A DNA stretch of 64,000 nucleotides from Xylocopa sonorina (Eukaryota; Arthropoda; Insecta; Hymenoptera; Apidae), in assembly GCF_050948175.1 (NCBI RefSeq), contig NW_027490394.1, positions 62,001 to 126,000 on the forward strand, read 5' to 3'. The position numbers and the translations under genes are program-made. Numbering within the stretch: position 1 is the first letter of the stretch; every line of letters begins with the position of its first letter. Shown here piece by piece: positions 14,201-28,079 of the stretch. Under the pieces are notes generated by a model. The model saw nothing but the letters and a program-made list of their open reading frames with translations. It was not told the DNA's origin and made no database searches.

Positions 14201-15102
14201 TTACATCTTACCATGAAACATAGAAATGAGATGCGATATCGCGTTTTAAGAATCATAAGAACTCTATTGCTTCGATACGTAGACATCTGCAAACGCTATT
14301 TCCCTGCAAGGAAGTGTCGCATTTACATTCATTTGAAGTGTAGACGAGGAATACATAACACTTCGCAAATCATATTATATCTTACCATGAAACATAGAAA
14401 TGAGATGCGATATCGCGTTTTAAGAAGCATTAGAACACTATTGCTACGATAGGTAGACATTTGCAAACGCTATATCCTGGCAAGGAAGTGTCGCATTTAC
14501 ATTCATTTGAAGTGTAGAGGAGGAATACATAACACTTCGAAAATCATATTACATCTTACCATGAAACATAGAAATGAGATGCGATATCGCGTTTTAAGAA
14601 GCATTAGAACTCTATTGATACGATACCTAGATATCTGCAGACGCTATTGCCTAGCAAGGAAGTGTCGCATTTACATTCATTTGAAGTGTAGAGGAGGATT
14701 ACATAACACTTAGCAAATCATATTACATCTTACCATGAAACATAGAAATGAGATGCGATATCGCGTTTTAAGAAGCATTAGAACTCTATTGCTACGATAG
14801 GTAGACATCTGCAAACGCTATTTCCTTGCAAGGAAGTGTCGCATTTACTTTCGTTTGAATCGTAGACGAGGAATGCATAACACTTCGCAATGAATATTAT
14901 ATCTTATCATGAAACATAGATATGAGATGCAATATCTCGTTTTAAGAAGCATTAGAACTCTATTGCTACGATACCTAGACATCTGCAGACGCTATTTCCT
15001 AGCAAGGAAGTGTCGCATTTACATTCATTTGAAGTGTAGACGAGGAATACATGACACATCGCAAATCATATTATATCTTACCATGAAACATAGAAATGAG
15101 AT
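11231..15102 (+). repeat. Tandem 11-mer higher-order repeat, 1914 bp, two copies
   Basis: The segment 11231-13188 matches 13145-15102 at an offset of exactly 1914 bases (11 x 174). I saw no difference inside the match. Diagnostic features repeated at this offset are CTATTTCCCTGCAAGG, ATATCCTACCATG, CTATATCCTGGCAAGG, the TAGAGGAGG monomers and GATTACATAAC. The edges are 11230 T against 13144 A, and 13189 G against 15103 T. A nested four-monomer similarity (696 bp) is visible inside the unit, between 11603 and 12299. A looser relative of part of the unit begins near 9288. Confidence 0.9.
12074..12155 (+). repeat. Class-B monomer segment (linked six-change haplotype), representative
   Basis: This divergent haplotype covers the second half of the unit. 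Relative to the majority it has AATCGT for AAGTGT, ATGCAT for ATACAT, CAATGAATAT for CAAATCATAT, TTATCATG for TTACCATG, ATAGATATG for ATAGAAATG, and GCAATATCTCG for GCGATATCGCG. The last change destroys the EcoRV palindrome, and the third introduces TGA in the long open frame. The same linked set recurs throughout. The TGA ends at, for example, 15937, 22201, 24115, 25159, 28464, 29334, 30030, 32117, 33335, 34205, 37163, 45689, 46037, 46385, 52997, 56652 and 62046. At 3408, 5323, 7760 and 17329 only the left half of the haplotype is present, followed by TCACGAAAC, so these are recombinant forms. Confidence 0.85.
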
Positions 15103-18100
15103 TCGATATCGCGTTTTAAGAATCATAAGAACTCTATTGCTTCGATACGTAGACATCTGCAAACGCTATTTCCTTGCAAGGAAGTGTCGCATTTACATTC
15201 ATTTGAAGTGTAGACGAGGAATACATAACACTTCGCAAATCATATTATATCTTACCATGAAACATAGAAATGAGATGCGATATCGCGTTTTAAGAAGCAT
15301 TAGAGCACTATTGCTACGATAGGTAGACATTTGCAAACGCTATTTCCTGGCAAGGAAGTGTCGCATTTACATTCATTTGAAGTGTAGAGGAGGAATACAT
15401 AACACTTCGGAAATAATATTACATCTTACCATGAAACATAGAAATGAGATGCGATATCGCGTTTTAAGAAGCATTAGAACTCTATTGCTACGATACCTAG
15501 ATATCTGCAGACGCTATTGCCTAGCAAGGAAGTGTCGCATTTACATTCATTTGAAGTGTAGAGGGGGAATACATAACACTTCGCAAATCATATTACATCT
15601 TACCATGAAACATAGAAGTGAGATGCGATATCGCGTTTTAAGAAGCACTGGAACTCTATTGCTACGATAGGTAGACATCTGCAAACGCTATTTCCTTGCA
15701 AGGAAGTGTCGCATTTACATTCATTTGAAGTGTAGAGGAGGAATACATAACACTTCGGAAATCATATTACATCTTACCATGAAACATAGAAATGAGATGC
15801 GATATCGCGTTTTAAGAATCATAAGAACTCTATTGCTTCGATACGTAGACATCTGCAAACGCTATTTCCTTGCAAGGAAGTGTCGCATTTACTTTCGTTT
15901 GAATCGTAGACGAGGAATGCATAACACTTCGCAATGAATATTATATCTTATCATGAAACATAGAAATGAGATGCGATATCGCGTTTTAAGAAGCATTAGA
16001 ACTCTATCGCTACGATACCTAGACATCTGCAGACGCTATTTCCTAGCAAGGAAGTGTCGCATTTACATTCATTTGAAGTGTAGACGAGGAATACATAACA
16101 CTTCGCAAATCATATTATATCTTACCATGAAACATAGAAATGAGATGCGATATCGCGTTTTAAGAATCATAAGAACTCTATTGCTATGATACGTAGACAT
16201 CTGCATACGCTATTTCCTTGCAAGGAAGTGTCCCACTTACATTCATTTGAAGTGCAGACGAGGAATACATAACACTTCGCAAATCATATTATATCTTACC
16301 ATGAAACATAGAAATGAGATGTGATATCGCGTTTTAAGAAGCATTAGAACTCTATCGCTACGATACATAGACATCTGCAGACGCTATTTCCTAGCAAGGA
16401 AGTGTCGCATTTACATTCATTTGATGTGTAGACGAGGAATACATAACACTTCGCAAATCATATTATATCTTACCATGAAACATAGAAATGAGATGCGATA
16501 TCGCGTTTTAAGAATCATAAGAACTCTATTGCTATGATACGTAGACATCTGCAAACGCTATTTCCTTGCAAGGAAGTGTCGCATTTACATTCATTTGAAG
16601 TGCAGACGAGGAATACATAATACTTCGCAAATCATATTATATCTTACCATGAAACATAGAAATGAGATGCGATATCGCGTTTTAAGAAGCATTAGAACTC
16701 TATCGCTACGATACGTAGACATCTGCAAACGCTATTTCCTTGCAAGGAAGTGTCGCATTTACATTCATTTGAAGTGCAGACGAGGAATACATAACACTTC
16801 GCAAATCATATTATATCTTACCATGAAACATAGAAATGAGATGCGATATAGCGTTTTAAGAAGCATTAGAACTCTATTGCTACGATACCTAGACATCTGC
16901 AGACGCTATTTCCTAGCAAGGAAATGTCGCATTTACATTCATTTGAAGTGTAGACGAGGAATATATGACACTTCGCAAATCATATTATATCTTACCATGA
17001 AACATAGAAATGAGATGCGATATCGCGTTTTAAGAAGCATTAGAACTATATTGCTGCGATAGGTAACCATCTGCAAACGCTATTTCCTTGCAAGGAAGTG
17101 TCGCATTTACATTCATTTGACGTGTAGACGAGGAATACATGACACTTCGCAAATCATATTATATCTTACCATGAAACATAGAAATGAGATGCGATATCGC
17201 GTTTTAAGAAGCATTAGAAATCTATTGCTACGATACGTAGACATCTGCAAACGCTATTTCCTTGCAAGGAAGTGTCGCATTTACATTCATTTGAATCGTA
17301 TACGAGGAATGCATAACACTTCGCAATGAATATTATATCTTATCACGAAACATAGAAATGAGATGCGATATCGCGTTTTAAGAAGCATTGGAATTCTATT
17401 GCTACAATAGTTAGACATCTGCAATCGCTATTTCCTTGCAAGGAAGTGTCGCATTTACATTCATTTGAAGTGTAGACGAGGAATACGTAACACTTCGCAA
17501 ATCATATTATATCTTACCATGAAACATAGAAATGAGATGCGATATCGCGTTTTAAGAAGCATTTGAACCCTATCGCTACGATACCTAGACATCTGCAGAC
17601 GCTATTTCCTAGCAAGGAAGTGTCGCATTTACATTCATTTGAAGTGTAGACGAGGAATACATAACACTTCGCAAATCATATTATTACTTACCATAAACCA
17701 TAGAAATGAGATGCGATATCGCGTTTTAAGAATCATAAGAACTCTATTGCTACGATACGTAGACATCTGCAAACACTATTTCCTAGCGAAGAAGTGTCGC
17801 ATTTACATTCATTTGAAGTGTAGAGGAGGAATACATAACACTTCGCAAATCATATTACATCTTACCATGAAACATAGAAATGAGATGCGATATCGCGTTT
17901 TAAGAAGCATTAGAACTCTATTGCTACGATAGGTAGACATCTGCAAACGCTATTTCCTTGCAAGGAAGTGTCGCATTTACTTTCGTTTGAATCGTAGACG
18001 AGGAATGCATAACACTTCGCAATGAATATTATATCTTATCATGAAACATAGATATGAGATGCAATATCTCGTTTTAAGAAGTATTAGAACTCTATTGCTA

Positions 18101-18442
18101 TGATACCTAGGCATCTGCAGACGCTATTTCCTAGCAAGGAAGTGTCGCATTTACATTCATTTGAAGTGTAGACGAGGAATACATAACACTTCGCAAATCA
18201 TATTATATCTTACCATGAAACATAGAAATGAGATGCGATATCGCGTTTTAAGAAGCATTGGAACTCTATCGCTACGATACGTAGACATCTGCAAACGCTA
18301 TTTCCTTGCAAGGAAGTGTCGCATTTACATTCATTTGAAGTGCAGACGAGGAATACATAACACTTCGCAAATCATATTATATCTTACCATGAAACATAGA
18401 AATGAGATGCGATAGCGCGTTTTAAGAATCATTAGAACTCTA

Positions 18443-20008
18443 TTGCTACGATACCTAGACATCTGCAGACGCTATTTCCCAGCAAGGAAGTGTCGCATTT
18501 ACATTCATTTGAAGTGTAGACGAGGAATACATGACACTTCGCAAATCATATTATATCTTACCATGAAATGTAGAAATGAGATGCGATATCGCGTTTTAAG
18601 AAGCATTAGAAAGCTATTGCTACGATACGCAGACATCTGCAAACGCTATTTCCTAGCGAGCAAGTATCGCATTCACATTCATTTGAAGTGTAGACGAGGA
18701 ATACATAACACTTCGCAAATCATGTTATATCTTACCATGAAACATAGAAATGAGATGCGATATCGCGTTCTAAGACGCATTAGAACCCTATTGCTACGAT
18801 AGGTAGACATTTGCAAACGCTATTTCCTTGCTAGGAAGTGTCGCATTTACATTCATTTGAAGTGTAGACGAGGAATACATGACACTTCGCAAATCATATT
18901 ATATCTTACCATGAAATATAGAAATGAGATGCGATATCGCGTTTTAAGAAGCATTAGAACACTATCGCTACGATACCTAGACATCTGCAGACGCTATTTC
19001 CCAGCAAGGAAGTGTCGCATTTACATTCATTTGAAGTGTAGACGAGGAATACATGACACTTCGCAAATCATATTATATCTTATCATGAAACATAGATATG
19101 AGATGCAATATCTCGTTTTAAGAAGCATTAGAAAGCTATTGCTACGATACCTAGATATCTGCAGACGCTATTTCCTAGCAAGCAAGTGTCGCATTTACAT
19201 TCATTTGAAGTGTAGACGAGGAATACATAACACTTCGCAAATCATATTATATCTTACCATGAAACATAGAAATGAGATGCGATATCGCGTTTTAAGAATC
19301 ATAAGAACTCTATTGCTATGATACGTAGACATCTGCATACGCTATTTCCTTGCAAGGAAGTGTCCTATTTACATTCATTTGAAGTGCAGACGAGGAATAC
19401 ATAACACTTCGCAAATCATATTATATCTTACCATGAAACATAGAAATGAGATGTGATATCGCGTTTTAAGAAGCATTAGAACTCTATCGCTACGATACAT
19501 AGACATCTGCAGACGCTATTTCCTAGCAAGGAAGTGTCGCATTTACATTCATTTGAAGTGTAGACGAGGAATACATAACACTTCGCAAATCATATTATAT
19601 CTTACCATGAAACATAGAAATGAGATGCGATATCGCGTTTTAAGAATCATAAGAACTCTATTGCTATGATACGTAGTCATCTGCAAACGCTATTTCCTTG
19701 CAAGGAAGTGTCGCATTTACATTCATTTGAAGTGCAGACGAGTAATACATAACACTTCGCAAATCATATTATATCTTACCATGAAACATAGAAATGAGAT
19801 GCGATATCGCGTTTTAAGAAGCATTAGAACTATATTGCTGCGATAGGTAACCATCTGCAAACGCTATTTCCTTGCAAGGAAGTGTCGCATTTACATTCAT
19901 TTGAAGTGTAGACGAGGAATACATGACACTTCGCAAATCATATTATATCTTACCATGAAACATAGGAATGAGATGCGATAGCGCGTTTTAAGAATCATTA
20001 GAACTCTA
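18443..20008 (+). repeat. Variable-size HOR, copy 1 (9 monomers)
   Basis: This starts with a three-monomer signature containing CCCAGCAAGG, ATGAAATGTAGAAATG, ATACGCAGACATC, CTAGCGAGCAAGTATCGC and AAGACGCATTAG. The same signature begins again at 20009, 21401 and 23141, giving intervals of 1566, 1392 and 1740 bases (9, 8 and 10 units). The monomer before this copy differs from the one before the other three, which have GCTGCGATAGGTAACCATC, so 18443 is close to the edge of the HOR domain. Confidence 0.85.
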
Positions 20009-21400
20009 TTGCTACGATACCTAGACATCTGCAGACGCTATTTCCCAGCAAGGAAGTGTCGCATTTACATTCATTTGAAGTGTAGACGAGGAATACATGA
20101 CACTTCGCAAATCATATTATATCTTACCATGAAATGTAGAAATGAGATGCGATATCGCGTTTTAAGAAGCATTAGAAAGCTATTGCTACGATACGCAGAA
20201 ATCTGCAAACGCTATTTCCTAGCGAGCAAGTATCGCAATCACATTCATTTGAAGTGTAGACGAGGAATACATAACACTTCGCAAATCATGTTATATCTTA
20301 CCATGAAACATAGAAATGAGATGCGATATCGCGTTTTAAGACGCATTAGAACCCTATTGCTACGATAGGTAGACATTTGCAAACGCTATTTCCTTGCTAG
20401 GAAGTGTCGCATTTACATTCATTTGAAGTGTAGACGAGGAATACATGACACTTCGCAAATCATATTATATCTTACCATGAAATATAGAAATGAGATGGGA
20501 TATCGCGTTTTAAGAAGCATTAGAACACTATCGCTACGATACCTAGACATCTGCAAACGCTATTTCCTAGCGAGGAAGTGTCGCATTCACATTCATCTGA
20601 AGTGTAGACGAGGAATACATAACACTTCGCAAATCATACTATATCTTACCATGAAACATAGAAATGAGATGCGATATCGCGTTTTAAGAATCATAAGAAC
20701 TCTATTGCTTCGATACGTAGACATCTGCAAACGCTATTTCCTTGCAAGGAAGTGTCCTATTTACATTCATTTGAAGTGCAGACGAGGAATACATAACACT
20801 TCGCAAATCATATTATATCTTACCATGAAACATAGAAATGAGATGTGATATCGCGTTTTAAGAAGCATTAGAACTCTATCGCTACGATACATAGACATCT
20901 GCAGACGCTATTTCCTAGCAAGGAAGTGTCGCATTTACATTCATTTGAAGTGTAGACGAGGAATACATAACACTTCGCAAATCATATTATATCTTACCAT
21001 GAAACATAGAAATGAGATGCGATATCGCGTTTTAAGAATCATAACAACTCTATTGCTATGATACGTAGTCATCTGCAAACGCTATTTCCTTGCAAGGAAG
21101 TGTCGCATTTACATTCATTTGAAGTGCAGACGAGTAATACATAACACTTCGCAAATCATATTATATCTTACCATGAAACATAGAAATGAGATGCGATATC
21201 GCGTTTTAAGAAGCATTAGAACTATATTGCTGCGATAGGTAACCATCTGCAAACGCTATTTCCTTGCAAGGAAGTGTCGCATTTACATTCATTTGAAGTG
21301 TAGACGAGGAATACATGACACTTCGCAAATCATATTATATCTTACCATGAAACATAGGAATGAGATGCGATAGCGCGTTTTAAGAATCATTAGAACTCTA
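20009..21400 (+). repeat. Variable-size HOR, copy 2 (8 monomers)
   Basis: This has the same signature as at 18443, with private changes: CGCAGAAATC for CGCAGACATC (shared with copy 3) and CGCAATCAC for CGCATTCAC. About 1.3 kb around 19336-20630 matches 20728-22022 at an offset of 1392 with few differences. Copies 2 and 3 therefore look like the product of a later 8-monomer duplication than the one separating copies 1 and 4. Confidence 0.8.
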
Positions 21401-23140
21401 TTGCTACGATACCTAGACATCTGCAGACGCTATTTCCCAGCAAGGAAGTGTCGCATTTACATTCATTTGAAGTGTAGACGAGGAATACATGACACTTCGC
21501 AAATCATATTATATCTTACCATGAAATGTAGAAATGAGATGCGATATCGCGTTTTAAGAAGCATTAGAAAGCTATTGCTACGATACGCAGAAATCTGCAA
21601 ACGCTATTTCCTAGCGAGCAAGTATCGCATTCACATTCATTTGAAGTGTAGACGAGGAATACATAACACTTCGCAAATCATGTTATATCTTACCATGAAA
21701 CATAGAAATGAGATGCGATATCGCGTTTTAAGACGCATTAGAACCCTATTGCTACGATAGGTAGACATTTGCAAACGCTATTTCCTTGCTAGGAAGTGTC
21801 GCATTTACATTCATTTGAAGTGTAGACGAGGAATACATGACACTTCGCAAATCATATTATATCTTACCATGAAATATAGAAATGAGATGCGATATCGCGT
21901 TTTAAGAAGCATTAGAACACTATCGCTACGATACCTAGACATCTGCAAACGCTATTTCCTAGCGAGGAAGTGTCGCATTCACATTCATCTGAAGTGTAGA
22001 CGAGGAATACATAACACTTCGCAAATCATATTATATCTTACCATGAAACATAGAAATGAAATGCAAAATCGCGTTTTAAGAAGCATTAGAACACTATCGC
22101 TACGATACCTAGACATCTGCAAACGCTATTTCCTTGCAAGGAAGTGTCGCATTTACATTCATTTGAATCGTAGACGAGGAATGCATAACACTTCGCAATG
22201 AATATTATATCTTATCATGAAACATAGATATGAGATGCAATATCTCGTTTTAAGAAGCATTTGAACACTATTGCTTCGATACGTAGACATCTGCAAACGC
22301 TATTTCCTTGCAAGGAAGTGTCGCATTTACATTCATTTGAAGTGTAGACGAGGAATACATAACACTTCGCAAATCATATTATATCTTACCATGAAACATA
22401 GAAATGAGATGCGATATCGCGTTTTAAGAATCATAAGAACTCTATTGCTATGATACGTAGACATCTGCATACGCTATTTCCTTGCAAGGAAGTGTCCTAT
22501 TTACATTCATTTGAAGTGCAGACGAGGAATACATAACACTTCGCAAATCATTATATATCTTACCATGAAACATAGAAATGAGATGTGATATCGCGTTTTA
22601 AGAAGCATTAGAACTCTATCGCTACGATACATAGACATCTGCAGACGCTATTTCCTAGCAAGGAAGTGTCGCATTTACATTCATTTGAAGTGTAGACGAG
22701 GAATACATAACACTTCGCAAATCATATTATATCTTACCATGAAACATAGAAATGAGATGCGATATCGCGTTTTAAGAATCATAAGAACTCTATTGCTATG
22801 ATACGTAGTCATCTGCAAACGCTATTTCCTTGCAAGGAAGTGTCGCATTTACATTCATTTGAAGTGCAGACGAGGAATACATAACACTTCGCAAATCATA
22901 TTATATCTTACCATGAAACATAGAAATGAGATGCGATATCGCGTTTTAAGAAGCATTAGAACTATATTGCTGCGATAGGTAACCATCTGCAAACGCTATT
23001 TCCTTGCAAGGAAGTGTCGCATTTACATTCATTTGAAGTGTAGACGAGGAATACATAACACTTCGCAAATCATATTATATCTTACCATGAAACATAGAAA
23101 TGAGATGCGATAGCGCGTTTTAAGAATCATTAGAACTCTA
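21401..23140 (+). repeat. Variable-size HOR, copy 3 (10 monomers)
   Basis: The signature is followed by CATCTGAAGTG, monomers with GAAATGCAAAATCGCG, and a class-B monomer ending at 22201. It then returns to the TGTCCTATTTAC and GATGTGATATCG monomers seen in copies 1 and 2. The additional monomers relative to copy 2 lie in the 22020-22460 stretch. At about 22549 the usual CATATTATATC reads CATTATATATC, with no length change. Confidence 0.8.
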
Positions 23141-24180
23141 TTGCTACGATACCTAGACATCTGCAGACGCTATTTCCCAGCAAGAAAGTGTCGCATTTAC
23201 ATTCATTTGAAGTGTAGACGAGGAATACTTGACACTTCGCAAATCATATTATATCTTACCATGAAATGTAGAAATGAGATGCGATATCGCGTTTTAAGAA
23301 GCATTAGAAAGCTATTGCTACGATACGCAGACATCTGCAAACGCTATTTCCTAGCGAGCAAGTATCGCATTCACATTCATTTGAAGTGTAGACGAGGAAT
23401 ACATAACACTTCGCAAATCATGTTATATCTTACCATGAAACATAGAAATGAGATGCGATATCGCGTTTTAAGACGCATTAGAACCCTATTGCTACGATAG
23501 GTAGACATTTGCAAACGCTATTTCCTTGCTAGGAAGTGTCGCATTTACATTCATTTGAAGTGTAGACGAGGAATACATGACACTTCGCAAATCATATTAT
23601 ATCTTACCATGAAATATAGAAATGAGATGCGATATCGCGTTTTAAGAAGCATTAGAACACTATCGCTACGATACCTAGACATCTGCAAACGCTATTTCCT
23701 AGCGAGGAAGTGTCGCATTCACATTCATCTGAAGTGTAGACGAGCAATACATAACACTTCGCAAATCATATTATATCTTACCATGAAACATAGAAATGAG
23801 ATGCGATATCGCGTTTTAAGAAGCATTTGAACACTATTGCTTCGATACGTAGACATCTGCAAACGCTATTTCCTTGCAAGGAAGTGTCGCATTTACATTC
23901 ATTTGAAGTGTAGACGAGGAATACATAACACTTCGCAAATCATATTATATCTTACCATGAAACATAGAAATGAAATGCAAAATCGTGTTTTAAGAAGCAT
24001 TAGAACACTATCGCTACGATACCTAGACATCTGCAAACGCTATTTCCTTGCAAGGAAGTGTCGCATTTACATTCATTTGAATCGTAGACGAGGAATGCAT
24101 AACACTTCGCAATGAATATTATATCTTATCATGAAACATAGATATGAGATGCAATATCTCGTTTTAAGAAGCATTTGAAC
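23141..24180 (+). repeat. Variable-size HOR, copy 4 (partial)
   Basis: The three-monomer signature reappears with CGCAGACATC as in copy 1 and a private ATACTTGACAC near 23225. It is followed by the CATCTGAAGTG and AAATGCAAAATCG monomers of copy 3. After about 24180 the array changes to monomers with GAAATGTGATGCG and TTAGAGCACTATTG, and the HOR is no longer recognisable. Confidence 0.75.
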
Positions 24181-24280
24181 ACTATTGCTTCGATACGTAG
24201 ACATCTGCAAACGCTATTTCCTTGCAAGGAAGTGTCGCATTTACATTCATTTGAAGTGTAGACGAGGAATACATAACACT

Positions 24281-24960
24281 TCGCAAATCATATTATATCT
24301 TACCATGAAACATAGAAATGTGATGCGATATCGCGTTTTAAGAAGCATTAGAGCACTATTGCTACGATAGGTAGACATTTGCAAACGCTATTTCCTTGCA
24401 AGGAAGTGTCGCATTTACATTCATTTGAGGTGTAGACGAGGAATACATAACACTTCGCAAATCATATTATATCTTACCATGAAATATAGAAATGAGATGC
24501 AATATCGCGTTTTAAGAAGCATTAGAACACTATCGCTACGATACCTAGACATCTGCAAACGCTATTTCCTTGCAAGGAAGTGTCGCATTTACATTCATTT
24601 GAAGTGTAGAAGAGGAATACATAACACTTCGCAAATCATATTATATCTTACCATGAAACATAGAAATGAGATGCGATATCGCGTTTTAAGAAGCATTAGA
24701 ACACTATCGCTACGATACCTAGACATCTGCAGACTCTATTTCCTAGCAAGGAAGTGTCGCATTTACATTCATTTGAAGTGTAGACGAGGAATACATAACA
24801 CTCCGCAAATCGTATTATATCTTTCCATGAAACATAGAAATGTGATGCGATATCGCGTTTTAAGAAGCATTAGAGCACTATTGCTACGATAGGTAGACAT
24901 TTGCAAACGCTATTTCCTTGCAAGGAAGTGTCGCATTTACATTCATTTGAAGTGTAGACG
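24281..24960 (+). repeat. Four-monomer block duplicated 13 units downstream (with 26542-27221)
   Basis: The segment with GAAATGTGATG, TTAGAGCACTATTG, CATTTGAGGTGTAG, TAGAAGAGGAATAC, CTGCAGACTC and TCTTTCCATGAAAC recurs at an offset of 2261 bases, which is 13 units minus the deleted base near 25684. I noted two differences: AAATATAG against AAACATAG near 24483, and ACTCCGC against ACTTCGC near 24803. The intervening 13-unit spacing contains unrelated types, including the rare haplotype at 25592. Confidence 0.75.
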
Positions 24961-25591
24961 AGGAATACATAACACTTCGCAAATCATATTATATCTTACC
25001 ATGAATCATAGAAATGAAATGCAATATCGCGTTTTAAGGATCATAAGAACTCTATTGCTACGATACGTAGACATCTGCAAACGCTATTTCCTAGCAAGGA
25101 AGTGTCGCATTTACATTCATTTGAATCGTAGACGAGGAATGCATAACACTTCGCAATGAATATTATATCTTATCATGAAACATAGATATGAGATGCGATA
25201 TCTGGTTTTAAGAAGCATTTGAACTCTATTGCTTCGATACGTAGACATCTGCAAACGCTACTTCCTTGCAAGGAAGTGTCGCATTTACATTCATTTGAAG
25301 TGTAGACGAGGAATACATAACACTTCGCAAATCATATTATATCTTACCATGAAACATAGAAATGAGATGCGATATCGCTTTTTAAGAAGCATTAGAACAC
25401 TATCGCTACGATACCTAGACATCTGCAGACGCTATTTCCTAGCAAGGAAGTGTCGCATTTACATTCATTTGAAGTGTAGACGAGGAATACATAACACTTC
25501 GCAATGAGTATTATATCTTATCATGAAACATATGTATGAGATGCGATATCGCGTTTTGAGAATCATATGAACTCTATTGCTACGATACGTA

Positions 25592-25695
25592 GACATCTGC
25601 TAACGCTATTTCCTAGCGAGGAAGTATCGCATTCACATTCATTTGAAGTTTTGACGAGGAATACATAACACTTCGCAAATCATTTATATCTTACA
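25592..25695 (+). repeat. Rare monomer haplotype with 1-bp deletion, copy 1
   Basis: This combines CTGCTAACGC, GAAGTTTTGACG and CAAATCATTTATATC, the last being one base shorter than the usual CAAATCATATTATATC. The same combination is found once more, at 61088-61190. Flanking monomers are different at the two places. Confidence 0.85.
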
Positions 25696-28079
25696 ATGAA
25701 CCATAGAAATGAGATGCGATATCGCGTTTTAAGGATCATAAGAACTCTATTGCTACGATACGTAGACATCTGCAAACGCTATTTCCTTGCAAGGAAGTGT
25801 CGCATTTACATTCATTTGAATCGTAGACGAGGAACGCATAACACTTCGCAATGAATATTATATCTTATCATGAAACATAGATATGAGATGCAATATCTCG
25901 TTTTAAGAAGCATTTGAACACTATTGCTTCGATACGTAGACATCTGCAAACGCTATTTCCTTGCAAGGAAGTGTCGCATTTACATTCATTTGAAGTGTAG
26001 ACGAGGAATACATAACACTTCGCAAATCATATTATATCTTACCATGAAACATATAAATGAGATGCGATATCGCGTTTTAAGAAGCATTAGAAAGCTATTG
26101 CTACGATACGTAGACATCTGCAAACGCTATTTCCTAGCGAGGAAGTGTCGCATTCACATTCATCTGAAGTGTAGACGAGGAATACATAACACTTCGCAAA
26201 TCATATTATATCTTACCATGAAACATAGAAATGAGATGCGATATCGCGTTTTAAGAATCATAAGAACTCTATTGCTTCGATACGTAGACATCTGCAAACG
26301 CTATTTCCTTGCAAGGAAGTGTCGCATTTACATTCATTTGAAGTGTAGACGAGGAATACATAACACTTCGCAAATCATATTATATCTTACCATGAAACAT
26401 AGAAATGAAATGCAAAATCGCGTTTTAAGAAGCATTAGAACACTATCGCTACGATACCTAGACATCTGCAAACGCTATTTCCTTGCAAGGAAGTGTCGCA
26501 TTTACATTCATTTGAATCGTAGACGAGGAATACATAACACTTCGCAAATCATATTATATCTTACCATGAAACATAGAAATGTGATGCGATATCGCGTTTT
26601 AAGAAGCATTAGAGCACTATTGCTACGATAGGTAGACATTTGCAAACGCTATTTCCTTGCAAGGAAGTGTCGCATTTACATTCATTTGAGGTGTAGACGA
26701 GGAATACATAACACTTCGCAAATCATATTATATCTTACCATGAAACATAGAAATGAGATGCAATATCGCGTTTTAAGAAGCATTAGAACACTATCGCTAC
26801 GATACCTAGACATCTGCAAACGCTATTTCCTTGCAAGGAAGTGTCGCATTTACATTCATTTGAAGTGTAGAAGAGGAATACATAACACTTCGCAAATCAT
26901 ATTATATCTTACCATGAAACATAGAAATGAGATGCGATATCGCGTTTTAAGAAGCATTAGAACACTATCGCTACGATACCTAGACATCTGCAGACTCTAT
27001 TTCCTAGCAAGGAAGTGTCGCATTTACATTCATTTGAAGTGTAGACGAGGAATACATAACACTTCGCAAATCGTATTATATCTTTCCATGAAACATAGAA
27101 ATGTGATGCGATATCGCGTTTTAAGAAGCATTAGAGCACTATTGCTACGATAGGTAGACATTTGCAAACGCTATTTCCTTGCAAGGAAGTGTCGCATTTA
27201 CATTCATTTGAAGTGTAGACGAGGAATACATAACACTTCGCAAATCATATTATATCTTACCATGAAACATATAAATGAGATGCGGTATCGCGTTTTAAGA
27301 AGCATTAGAAAGCTATTGCTACGATACGTAGACATCTGCAAACGCTATTTCCTAGCGAGGAAGTATCGCATTCACATTCATTTGAAGTGTTGACGAGGAA
27401 TACATAACACTTCGCAAATCATATTATATCTTACCATGAAACATAGAAATGAGATGCGATATCGCGTTTTAAGAAGCATTAGAAAGCTGTTGCTACGATA
27501 CGTACACATCTACAAACGCTATTTCCTAGGGAGGTAGTATCGCATTCACATTCATTTGATGTGTAGACGAGGAATACATAACACTTCGCAAATCATGTAA
27601 TATCTTACCATGAAACATAGAAATGAGATGCGATATCGCGTTTTGAGAATCATATGAACTCTATTGCTACGATACGTAGACATCTGCAAACGCTATTTCC
27701 TAGCGAGGAAGTGTCGCATTCACATTCATTTGAAGTGTAGACGAGGAATACATAACACTTCGCAAATCATATTATATCGTACCATGAAACGTAGAAATGA
27801 GATGCGATATCGCGTTTTAAGAAGCATTAGAATTCTATTGCTACGATAGGTAGACATCTGCAAACGCTATTTCCTTGCAAGGAAGAGTCGCATTTACATT
27901 CATTTGAAGTGTAGACGAGGAATACATAACACTTCGCAAATCATATTATATCTTACCATGAAACATAGAAATGAGATGCGATATCGCGTTTTAAGAAGCA
28001 TTAGAACACTATCGCTACGATACCTAGACATCTGCAGACGCTATTTCCTAGCAAGGAAGTGTCGCATTTACATTCATTT

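Noticed and set aside
22540..22560. Indel at CAAATCATTATATATC
   Set aside because: Compared with CAAATCATATTATATC the length is unchanged. It is two adjacent substitutions (or a tiny inversion) and does not shift the register.
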